Part shown: positions 22,331 to 32,947 of the stretch, one piece after another
How the letters are laid out: each line of letters opens with the position of its first letter
Numbering within the stretch: position 1 is the stretch's first letter
Assembly (NCBI GenBank): GCA_019925795.1
Contig: CM034312.1
Coordinates: 24,331,914-24,395,913 of the forward strand
Reading direction: 5' to 3'
DNA from: Dendrobium chrysotoxum
Taxonomy: Eukaryota; Streptophyta; Magnoliopsida; Asparagales; Orchidaceae
DNA length: 64,000 bases
Made by a program: the position numbers and the translations under genes
Notes under the pieces: generated by a model
Told to the model about the DNA's origin: nothing
The model's database searches: none
What the model saw: the letters and a program-made list of their open reading frames with translations, nothing else

Positions 22331-23092
22331 CAGAATGAAAGAGAGAGATCATCAACACCTGGATTTATAAAATTAACTTATTTTATTCATTCAGAGTTCA
22401 TATACAAGTTTACAAATCTCATCCTTTTACAAGTTTACATCAACAAAAAAAGAGAAAATACAATGTCCTTCGCAGAGGACTACAAATTTATCTCCTAAAC
22501 TGTGCCTGAAGAGGAAGTCAACAGCTCTGCTCTGCTTCTCCCAAAGACCAGGTACTCTGCACTTCTGAAACCTACACAAAGTAACAGAGGTATCAATAAA
22601 AATGAGAGATCATGTAAGTATATGAAAAGCTACTAAAAAAAGAGGGCAACAAGGGTGTTAGTAAGCAGTTAAAGAAAGAAAATGAACAGAACAAACAAAC
22701 TAAAAATGTACCAGACCAAATCCCTCTATAGCAGTGAGCTGGCTAGATTCTATCTTTATAGTGACCTGCACAAGAAACAAAGAATTATCAGTACAGTTAT
22801 AAAATCAGAACTGAAAACTAAAGAAACAGTAGTGTCAAAAGGAGAACAGAAAGTGGCATCACTATATACTATCATCAACCTACAAAGTGCTACTTTAGAG
22901 ATTTGTGTATAAGGTACTCTATCAGTATCTTTTGGATCTCTACCTAACTAAAACCAGTATGTCAATCCTCTTACTGATTACAAATGCATCTGAAGAGCCA
23001 TGAAGAGAAAATTCTTGGAGATCCATAAAGTTATTCAGCTTACAACAAACGTGATTAGCTCTAGGCGCGAATCATATTTGTTGGGGGGAATT
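22331..23092 (+). other. 3' internal tail of a family-B gypsy element
   Basis: This lies between the end of the family-A LTR and the start of the family-B LTR. Its last bases (TTGGGGGGAATT, about 23081-23092) match the polypurine tract and LTR junction of family A in form. No sense ORF is seen. On the minus strand there are features of a spliced transcript 3' end: candidate exons 22717-22765 and 22571 to about 22360, each preceded by AG, and an AATAAA signal at 22382-22387. See the finding on antisense transcription. Confidence 0.55.
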
Positions 23093-23904
23093 TTTTGACC
23101 TCCGCCACGATATCCAAAAATTAAAAAAAAAGAGAGAGAAAATCCTAGAAATTATGTTACCTGACTGTTCGGCGCCGTTGGCGTCGCTTCCCGCTATTCC
23201 TGCTCGAATCCCACCTCGTTTCTTTCCCTATTCGCGTCTATAAAACACACAAGAGCGGCTCCAACCGAGCACACTTCTCGTGAACTCCCTTCCTCCTCCG
23301 ACGTCTCCTTCTCTCGTTCGCGCCTACTGCCGCAAGCAAGCAGCCGTCTAGACCTCCTACCCGACACCTCCACCTCCCGAGCTGTTTGATCCAGAAAGAG
23401 AGAGAGAGAGAAAGAGAGGGAGAAGGACCGACCTACCTCTCCAAGCCGCCGACTCCGCTCCTGTCGCGACCAAGCCCGTCGGATCAGACGACCCAACCTT
23501 CCTCATTTCCGATCCCAACCACGACAGAACCTCCACTTCATCGCTACTCCCGGTTCGCAAACCTCCCCGATCCCAAAACCTCTCTACAGAACTTACCTCT
23601 CCTCTTGCAGTTGTAGTCGAGCCTCAAAGCCTCTTCCCTAGGCTGACCTCCTCTAACAGAGCCGCTCAACCCCTGCTTGAGCCTGACCCGTGCCCCACCT
23701 CATGATCTCCCTGCTCTCGATTTGGACTCTCGACCTCTGCCCTAGCTTCTGCGACTGACCCGCCTCCTGCCACTGTGCCGTCTCCACTTGTAGTGAAACA
23801 GGAGGTAAAGACAAGAGCAGCAAAGACAAATTTCTTTGGTTTTGTTTGTTCGTGAACTCCTGCTCAAATCCTACATAACTTTGTTTGCCAAACAATCTCT
23901 AAAC

Positions 23905-24290
23905 CCTTCATAATTAACTTAATTATAATTAATTTCATTTAGTTATATTTAATTACTAATAGTAATTAATTATGATTAATTGAAATTAATTATAATTAGT
24001 TAGATACTTTAATCTATAATTAATTTTAAATTAAATATAATTAATTATATATTAAATGTAATTAATTATAATTAGTTTCTAATTAATTATAAATCAAATT
24101 TAATTAATCTATAATTAATTTTGAATTAAATATAATTAATTATATATTAAATATAATTAATTATAATTAGTTTTTAAAATAATTATAAATTAAATCTGAT
24201 TGATTTATAATTAATTTTAAATTAAATATATTTAGTCATACATTAAATATAATTAATTATAATTCATTTATAATTAATTGTAAATTAGAT
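23905..24290. repeat. AT-rich degenerate array of TAATTAATTATAATT-like words
   Basis: A low-complexity block of A and T made of variants of AATTAATTATAATTAG and TTAAATATAATTAATTAT. A matching, somewhat longer block lies at about 45245-45790 in the inverted family-B LTR, so it is an old part of the family. Confidence 0.85.
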
Positions 24291-24416
24291 CCTCTTCCCT
24301 TGCCTCGGTCCATGAGTCATCATCTCTACCCCGACGCTTGCGAAGGTATAACCCTCCAACCCTATAACTCCGAGAGCCCTCTTCGAGGCTTACACCGCGA
24401 CAAAACAACCACATAT

Positions 24417-24804
24417 ACATGCTTTTCTTAGCGTGGTAGGAGGAAGTTCGTCGTGATGTTTACAACGAAACGGGTAATCACTCAAAATCTTATCCTCGGC
24501 GTGTGCGACGAGCCGGCTAACCACATATACACGCTTTTCTTAGCATGGTAGGAGGGACTCTGGTGCGACGCATGCGACGAGGTAGGTAAGCCTGGTGCAC
24601 GCTTTTCTTAGCGTGGCCGGGACAACTCTTAAGTACCCGTACGCGGCTCTGTACCTGCAGGGAAAGCAAATTATGCTCTTTCAATGCAGGTACCTATCGA
24701 AGACCCATACACGCTTTTCTTAGCGTGGTGGGGACAAAGACTTTACACGGCCGCGGTGTCCTCTAAAGAGGGCACCTACCATACATGCTTTTCTTAGCGT
24801 GGTG
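24417..24804 (+). repeat. Five dispersed hairpin units ACGCTTTTCTTAGCGT in the family-B LTR
   Basis: Units centre near 24425, 24535, 24605, 24716 and 24791. Each is a 5-bp stem (ACGCT/AGCGT) with loop TTTCTT, followed by GG. Reverse copies lie near 44703, 44787, 44898, 44967 and 45080 in the solo LTR. Confidence 0.8.
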
Positions 24805-27800
24805 GGAAATGCCCAATTTTTCGTAGTTTCCCCTAAATAGGGGAGACGCCAGGAGGCTGCCAAAATTTCGGGTGAAAATATGACTATACTCAGACCTGCT
24901 TGAACTCAAAAGGACATGCAAGAACTTAGACTCAAATGACACGAACTTGAACATCAGGAGACTTAAACTTGAATTCAAACAAAATGAAAGAGGAGCTTGA
25001 ACTGAAATGAACAATAGGGGACTACACTTGGACTCAAATTTGAACCAATGGCAAGTTAAAAATGAACCCTAATGGACTTAAACTTGAATTCAAATGAAAC
25101 AAAAGATTTGACTTGAGCTTGCAAGTGAACTACGGGGTACTTGAACAAAGTGCATGAGAACTCGAACTTGCACATTAATGACAAAGAACTCGGACTACAA
25201 GGGGACAAGTACTTGAATCAACTTGGAATAATAGGGAACCTGGTTGCCCTTTAAAATGCACACTAAATCGAAAATACAAGATGCTAAGTTATAATCCAAT
25301 CCATTTGAAAGAAAGTTGAATAAAGATTGTGAACAACATCAAGGAATCGATGAAATGATGAATATCAACGGATAAATGAAAGAGTTATGATGAACATGTC
25401 CCAAACATGTTCCACCCATGAATAATGAAAAGGAAAGTGGCAGAAGAATACACTTTGATTGCCAACGTTGATTTGAAGTTCTCTTCAAGGAATATCATTG
25501 TAAGCGATAATAGAGAACACCTCGGTCATAAATAATGACCAATCTGGTGTAAACAAATGATGCAAACAGGTGATGTTGGTTGTAAGCAAATATCAATTAT
25601 ACAAGTCTACCATACACACTGCATGTCTACATAAAGGATTGTAACAAACATATAAGGCATTTCAAAAGATGTGGTGTCCTACAGTCAGCATCGATCAGCA
25701 AATGAATACAATGATATTCGCAAGCAAAAAAAAAATACACCGATACACTTATGAAAGATGAAACAAATGAGCAGAAAGGAATGTAATGCCATCTCTCTCA
25801 TCAGCAACAGGTCAATCCCAAGAAGATACAACAGCGAAGGAGATCAAATGCAATTGGACAAATGAGAGTACTACATCCCTCTCACAGTCAACATAAGTCA
25901 ACATAAAGGAAACTGTATGGATACACTGTGAGTGTGGGAGACAAATGCACAGTGAATGTAATAATTTGATGCATCCACTGAGATACAAAGAATATGCAAT
26001 AGATGTAACAACTCCCTACATTCAAAATCAACATACAAGCATAGAACAATGATGGTTCAATGTGCAATGAACATGAAGACTTAGCACATATACAATACAT
26101 GAAATATATCATACACAGTCCAAGACAGCAAGTTGCAATGAATACCGATATTTAAAACAACCCTTGCAAGCAAAAGGTGAGCGATCTGTGACAAGTGCAA
26201 ATATTAATAAGTCGTTATAGGATACTTACCACATAAGTGACATGCTACCTACAAGCGAATACAAGGAGAGTTGTAGTAAAGGCAAGCATCTGCCAGCAAT
26301 ATTGATAGATGTGTTGTAGAGATGATAAGTCCCCTATGAACATAATCATACATTCAGCACGTTATCTACAGAATAACTACAACAAATACAAATGCCTGTG
26401 GTCAGCGCTAGAAGATTTGTATGCAAAGTGATGACTGCAAACAAAAGCGTCATGCGAGTGTAGTTATCCACAGATAACAAGCAGGAGATTCGTTAGTGTA
26501 TTACAATCTACATGCGTAAATCATATAAGTAGTGCACGACAGTCTACCTGTACAAGGCAGCAAACCACTCAATTCCCAAGCTGCTGCATAATGCCACCGG
26601 ATCTGCAACCTTTGTAAAAGCAGACAGAAGGCGTTCACAAATATTTTCTAAAACACCCCCGCACATGCACCATAATATGTATACACATAGGTACACATAA
26701 TGGGATATACTGAATACCCGCATGGGCCCCGACGAGCGTGTTATTGGTACACACGTGACGTTTAGGGATGCTGCGCGGGTCAATAAATGAATTCAAGTTC
26801 AAGCCCAATCTTTCTATTCAGGTAGATAGGAGTTGACACGGCTTGAACTATTAAATAAATATACGGTCGCGAGGTCGACCGAGATATTTGTTTTATACGT
26901 TCATATTAGGCCATCAAGACCTATAATCAAGAGAATTCACTAACAAGGGCATAAAGCCTACGAAAACTCGATCCTCTGTTAGCAGGTAAACGGAGTTGAC
27001 AAGGTTCAATTCACAAATACCAATAATCCTAATCACCCCGATGATGATCATGTTAAACACATATATTAATCAGAGGGGTCTATTTCAAATAATCCAAAAT
27101 GCCATCCCAAGCTCCCACAAACTTCAAAATCCAAAACCCCAAAATCCAAAAATATTTAAAATTGAAATAAATCCATTAACCATTCAAAGCAAAATTCATC
27201 CACTCTCCACAATAGTTTGCCGAGATGGACAAGTTAAAATTTACTTCAGCTCACAAAGAGCTAATGCCTAGTCGAAAATATCACTAGGATCCATTCTCAA
27301 ACAATCTCCTGCCAGCAAGAATGTGGTACGAGTCCTCTAACCGACAGTTTCGCCGCCAAATGACACTGCAGGATAAACGGTTATGACTCGGGGCCCTCTG
27401 AACCAGGTGGTCGCCGCCAAATGACACTATTATATTATGGTTATGGTCAGAGCCCGTATGCTCCCCAATGGCATCAAATCCTTGAGAAATGAATCAATAG
27501 GATATGATCGATAGGGCACAAAGCCCTCTGTTAGCTAAGGTGGATTCAAATTTGTCCCCTTAGACAAACACTCCCCCCAGGTCTACAAGGTACCCTTGGA
27601 CGAAGCAACCCATGGCTGTCGACAAGGATCCTTCTGTCAGGTTGGGTCGACTACCTCCTCTGACTAAGTAGACCAGGGACCAAGATGGCCCGGGATGACG
27701 GAACCATGGGATCTTGATCAGGTCTATCATCCATTCCCCCACCATCCGGTTTAAGTGCAAGATGGTGAAATTTTTGATCTTAAATATCAAATTTTCAAAC

Positions 27801-27915
27801 TTCCAATACTCATACCCATGCTGCTACTATATGCCAGATCCGCGTATTTCTACGTATCTGACTGACGACTAGCCTTAATTGAAAGGTCTCTCTCGTTACC
27901 AGGAGGGGTAATTAA

Positions 27916-27937
27916 CTATAGGGGCTTGCGCCTATAG
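27916..27937 (+). other. Family-B version of the conserved short hairpin
   Basis: Stem CTATAGG / CCTATAG with loop GGCTTGCG. The loop is identical to family A, and the stem differs at three adjacent positions on both sides with pairing kept. Confidence 0.75.
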
Positions 27938-28125
27938 GAAACCAGAACTCAGATTATAAAGTCCTCACAAAATGAGGGCGAAATTTCTGGGTAGTGTCTT
28001 ATCTACAAACCCATCTGCCTTCCAAAATTTACCTCGGAACTTAAATCCGTTAAAACTCCCCCCCCCCCCCCGCGAAAAGAAAGCAAAAGCGGGCGGAGGC
28101 CGGGGCCGAATTTTCGGAGCCCATA

Positions 28126-28581
28126 TGCTTTGTTTCAAATCTTTAAATAGGACTTAAATGCTATTATATTGTATGCATGACATAACAGGAAGAGAGCCAA
28201 ATTATATCCCTATTGTTCTCCAATATAGTGAAAGCATCATCCCCTCATCGTGGATGTAGATATCTTCACCGAACCACGCAAATTGCCGTGTTCCGTGTTT
28301 GTGTTGTTTGATTTTTTATTTTTATTTCCATTATTTATTGCACAACAATAGTTCCTTTAATCCTAATATAATATAATAGACATAAATTATGAAAGATATC
28401 TTTCATGATGAAAATGAGAGCTTTAGGATACATGAATGGTCAACATGCTATAATTGTTAGTGATTTCAGACACTCTTCTTAACAAATAATACTCATAATA
28501 AAATTTTAAAAATTTTATTTTTTTCAAACCAATTTTATAATATCTTTTTTACCAAAAAGTTAGAGAGATCTCAAATATGAG
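28126..28581. other. Intergenic DNA with a copia LTR relic
   Basis: No ORF of note. At about 28240-28312 the words CGTGGATGTAG, CCGAACCACG and GTGTTCCGTGTTTG occur in the order typical of the 5'-untranslated part of plant copia LTRs (compare 5600-5640, GACGTAGGTC then CCGAACCAC). I read it as a small LTR fragment. The rest is AT-rich and unassigned. Confidence 0.45.
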
Positions 28582-28694
28582 AGATTATTTTGTGCGGTGT
28601 CCGAACGTGTTTGGAGGCTAATCCGGACGCGCTGTGCATTGGATGATGTGACGTGTCCGCCTTTAGACGCGTCCGGACACCACATATAATAATT
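28582..28694. mobile_element. Small inverted-repeat element (unclassified MITE-like)
   Basis: The end motifs ATTATTTTGTGCGGTGTCC and, on the other strand, ATTATTATATGTGGTGTCC face each other across about 110 bp; the inner part (GGACGCGT-like) is also repeated inversely. No clear target duplication was found. Confidence 0.5.
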
Positions 28695-29226
28695 TTTCCT
28701 CAAACAAACCCTTAAACTAAACTTATTATTCTGGACTTCACTGTTATTTCCTCTACAAATATTTACCTTACCTGATAACTTTTTCATGATTAGATCTGAT
28801 AAATAGTTGATTCTTGCTGCGCTTTGTTTCAAAATTTAGAACCTTCAAGCCAAATCAGAGCAAGAACCAACATACATTTATATTTTAAGAGAATATTAAT
28901 ATATATAACATTAACCGACCTCTTTTCATTCCCCAAACTGGGCCAAGAGATATTCGGTGCTGGTACTAGTTGATCAATTATAGCAGTAAATCTCACCGCT
29001 GTCCTCCGTGGGGGTGAAGTGCAGAAAATCTCCTCCAACTTCGAACTGATCTATCTATCAATGAACCATCGCCACCCCTATTTATTCAAAACCAAGCAAG
29101 TCACATGAACCAATCTTACAACATGCTAAAAACACTCACGAGTTCTCTGCCTTGGATTCCAGCCTTGACCGACCTTCATCAAGTATTTACTGTTCACTGG
29201 ACTCAAGTTGACTCGCTTAAGAATTC
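28695..29226. other. Upstream region of the plus-strand GDSL gene
   Basis: Non-coding DNA between the small inverted-repeat element and the TATA box. Nothing else recognisable. Confidence 0.4.
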
Positions 29227-29232
29227 TATAAA
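29227..29232 (+). promoter_or_regulatory. Putative TATA box of the plus-strand GDSL gene
   Basis: TATAAA (in TTCTATAAATTC) lies 56 bases before the chosen start codon at 29288. With a start site about 30 bases downstream the leader would be short. This supports the ATG at 29288 over an in-frame ATG at 29105. Confidence 0.55.
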
Positions 29233-29287
29233 TTCTTGTCTTGTTCCCTCAGCTCTTCAAGCTCATTTCTGTTCACAATTTTCATCA

Positions 29288-31404
29288 ATGGAGGAGTTGG
29301 GGAAAGTTATTCTGCTCATTCTATTCCTGCTAAGTGCAGCAGAAACACGGTCAGAGCCTCAGGTCCCTTGCTTCTTCATCTTTGGTGATTCTCTCGTGGA
29401 CAATGGAAACAACAATGGCCTCCTTACTCTTGCAAGAGCTAACTACATGCCTTATGGTGTTGATTTTTCCGAGGGGCCTTCAGGCAGGTTCAACAATGGT
29501 CGAACCACTGTTGATGTTTTAGGTATATTTTCATATTTCTCTCTTTATGAAGCACCTAAATGTTAGGAATATATTAGCAAGTGCAATCCAAAGGGATGAA
29601 AGTTAGTCCATTTTACATACAAAATGTAGGTACACAGCTATTTACTCAGCCTTTCGTTTGGGACAATTTTCACACTGCTTTTTTAAAACAGCTTTTTAAT
29701 TAAAAAATTAAAATTTTTTACTAAAAAGCTGCTTCAAGAAGTAGTAAAAAAGCCGTTCCAAACGAAGTGCTCTTGTTCAATGCACAATTGTGTGTTGCTA
29801 AGTGTGTGAAAAGTTAATCATTTACTCTTGTTTTATGAACCTAACTCCACATATGTTGTCGGCAACTAACAATTTCTCGCCATTATATCATTGCTTAAAT
29901 TTTTTTCAATAAAAAATAACTTCAGCTCAAAATCGAGGACCAACAACTAGCATCATTATAGTAACTTTTATTTTTTATTATTATCTGACATACCACCTAT
30001 TAGATAGTGCGGGCCAAAGTAGAACAAAGATCACAATTGTACACCCAAAAGCTTAATAAAAAGGGTAAAAAAGCCATACACTAACATGTCTACACCAACT
30101 ACTATGTTAAGTATGACAAAATCTAACAGGCTCATGCGCCTTAATACCATAATTTGAACTCTATGATCTTGTATGGTGAGACCACATAGATCAATAAAGA
30201 GCTACCAAACCTTAAATCAACTAATATTTTCCGGAAACAGTACTAGCTTCAATCCTCTACATGCGTTATTGCAGCTCAATTATTAGGTTTTCGATATTTC
30301 ATCCCGCCCTATTCAACCGTGCAAAGAAATGAAGTGCTTAGAGGAGTGAATTTTGCCTCAGGAGCAGCTGGCATCAGAGATGAAACAGGAAACAACTTGG
30401 TACATGAGTAACTTTTTTAAAGTTTGATCATTTACATCATATAACATAGCAGTTTCTGAATCCATGGCACACATATTGCAGGGTGAGCATTACTCATTCA
30501 CAGAGCAAGTAGAGCATTTTCGAGAAGTGGTGCAGGTCATAAGGAGGCTATTCCAAAGAAATGACACAAAGCTATGTGATCATCTAAGCAAATGTATCTT
30601 TTTTATTGGTATGGGAAGCAATGACTACCTTAACAATTACTTCATGCCCAACTACTACACAACAAGCTCTGACTACAGTCCAAGGACATATTCAGCTGTC
30701 CTCCTGGAAGACTATTCAAGGCTCTTAAATGTAGTACTCAACATTCAGAACTCTTCTCCAATTCTAACTTTGCTGAATAACCTCTAATTTTAAGTTTTTT
30801 TTTTTATTTGTATCAGCAATTATATGAATTAGGTGCAAGAAAAGTAGCAGTCATAGGCCTTGGAGGAATTGGTTGCATACCTTATGAGCTAGCAAGGCTC
30901 AGTGTTTCTAACAACAAAACTGGAAGTAGATGCAATGAGAAGATTAACAAAGCCATCACCATATTCAACATTGGACTTCTGCAGATGGTGAAAAGATTTA
31001 ACCGTGACATGGAAGATGCTATGTTCATATATGTCAACACCTATGAAAGCTCGAAGGATCTTGTCAAGAATGCAATGGCATATGGTAGTCCTTTTATGCT
31101 TAAACATGTATCGTCAGATTAATATATCAGTGTATATGTTATGATTATATGAAATATTGTCATTTATTTGTATGCTGCAGGCTTTACTGTAGTTGATAAA
31201 GGGTGCTGTGGGGTGGGAAGGAACAATGGGCAGATCACTTGCCTGCCATTTCAGACCCCTTGTGCGAATCACAGCAGCCATTTGTTCTGGGATGCATTTC
31301 ACCCCACTGAAGCCGCCAACCAAATCTATGCCACAAAGGCATATAATTCAACGTCATCTTTCGATGTGTATCCGATGAACATTAAGCAGCTTGCATTAGC
31401 TTGA
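29288..31404 (+). CDS. GDSL esterase/lipase, five exons, intact
   Basis: Exons 29288-29522, 30275-30399, 30482-30730, 30817-31084 and 31181-31404 join to 1101 bp (366 residues). All introns are GT-AG and the phases fit. The N-terminus is a hydrophobic signal peptide (MEELGKVILLILFLLSAAETRS), so a secreted or cell-wall enzyme is expected. The family blocks are complete: block I GDSLVDNGNNN with the catalytic Ser, block II NFASGAAGI, block III GSNDYLNN, and block V DAFHPTEAAN with catalytic Asp and His; GCCGVGRNNGQ precedes block V. The enzyme should hydrolyse acyl or cutin-like esters; the true substrate cannot be read from sequence. An upstream in-frame ATG at 29105 would add 61 residues without signal-peptide character. 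Intron 1 (752 bp) holds a MITE. A convergent paralogue lies 362 bp downstream. Confidence 0.93.
29649..29769. mobile_element. Tourist-like MITE in intron 1 of the plus-strand GDSL gene
   Basis: The termini GCCTTTCGTTTGGGAC and, inverted, CACTTCGTTTGGAACGG enclose a hairpin-forming AT-rich core. It belongs to the same family as the copies at 32670, 54384, 55000 and 55907. The target duplication is not clear here. Confidence 0.7.
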
Positions 31405-31766
31405 AGCTACACTAGATGCTAAACTATGAGTTCTTTTTTTTCCACTTGTCTCCGTTGTCATGCGAAGACTGATATGTCATAAATTAAATCTCTTTGTAAT
31501 TTTCAATTTCATAATAATTCACTCTAACTGCTCTTCTTCTTAATCACTTCTAAAACAAAACTTCAGCAAGATTCAATTCAATATCAGATTTCAACCACAT
31601 TGCCTGGCATCATAAAAACTCCATGATATCATCAAATAGTCCAGTTAGACACAATAGATAAGAGGTAGCAAGCTAAATCAAACAGGAGACGATAGAAATA
31701 ACCCAAGAAACAACCAACAATACATGGCTTTAACTTAGGGACTCCGAAAATTTCTGCAGGTTGTTG
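31405..31766. other. Short spacer between convergent GDSL genes
   Basis: 362 bp between the two stop codons, so both 3' untranslated regions lie here and may overlap. No repeats or ORFs seen. Confidence 0.6.
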
Positions 31767-32904
31767 TTAAGGATTAAGAGTTGCTAGTTGTTGTATGTTC
31801 ATGGGAGAGATAATATCTGAGCTACCACTGAAAGACTTTCTTGCCAGTTTGATATTTACAGCTGATGTAGGATGGAAGGCGTCCCAAAAGATATACTGGT
31901 CTCTGTTTGGGCATGGAGTCTGAAATGGAAGGCAGCTAATCTGCCCTCTGTTTCTTCCAATTCCGCAGCAGCCTCGATTGGCCACACTGAATCCTGCAAC
32001 ATGAAGATCAATTCTTACTATTAATCATTACATGTAATGTAGCAGTGGGACTGGTTGCACAGCCCTTATCAACATCTATTTTCCTTTCATTTTGCCACTT
32101 AATTCATAGCTTTACTAAGAAGGAATGCTGGATGGGCCGAATAATTTGGTCAAAATATTAAGTGATGAAGTCTAATTAATGTCTAAGATGAAATGTCATC
32201 TGCAATCTAAGCAGCAAAAATATATAATTCTCAATTGAACAAATCTGTATAAAAATTATGGATGTGTTTTTGTGTATATTTTTTCATTTATTTGCACTCA
32301 ATAATTTGAAAATAGTTATTCAACTAATTCAAAAAAAAAAAAAAGTTAGCAGAAGAGAATTAGCAACAGCAAAAGGAATACTTTTGTTATTTTCTTTTTT
32401 GGTAAAGATAGAAGTAAGCTGAATCCTAAATTTGCATCCTTATCAGCTATTTTGTCCAAATTACTTCGCCCATTCAGCATTAGTCTTAAACGTAGGCATC
32501 TTGATCTTAAAAAAGAAGAAGAAAAATGCTATATTTCTCAAATAGATTCCCATTTAAATTAATTTCATGCCAGTTTATTATAAGAAAGCTGATGTGATTT
32601 TTAAAATAATAAACTAATACTGGACTACAGTTAGAGTAATGGTTGAGTGGTTGGGACTTGGGAGACTTTGGCTTCATTTGGGACAGTTTTCTTACTGCTT
32701 TTTGAAGCAGCTTTCTAGTACCAAAAAACTGCTTTAGAAAGCAGTAAAAAAAATTACCCCAAACGAAGCCTTTGTCTCTCCACCATCAGCCCAAAATCAA
32801 ATACTCTAATAACTAACAAAATTGTACATCATGTGCTCAACACTCATTAAGAGAAAGCTAATGTAGACCTTTTGTATCATGTATCCTACACCCCATTTTA
32901 ACAT

Positions 32905-32947
<43 letters not shown>

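Larger units (their letters stand above)
23093..28125 (+). repeat. About 5.0-kb 3' LTR of a family-B gypsy element
   Basis: This is collinear, in reverse orientation, with the 6.03-kb solo LTR at 40510-46539, whose ends are set by a target duplication. The start is TTTTGACCTC (the usual TGTTGACCTC with one change) after a polypurine tract; the end is CGGAGCCCA near 28123-28125. It is related to family A by its first ten bases and by a shared hairpin. It contains a GC-rich first part with GA/CT repeats (about 23160-23900), an AT-rich simple array (23905-24290), five ACGCTTTTCTTAGCGT units and a C tract (28058-28070). I see no convincing ORF. Confidence 0.8.

Noticed and set aside
29105..29287. 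Upstream in-frame ATG extending the plus-strand GDSL protein
   Set aside because: The extension spans the TATA box and would bury the signal peptide; the ATG at 29288 fits the family.
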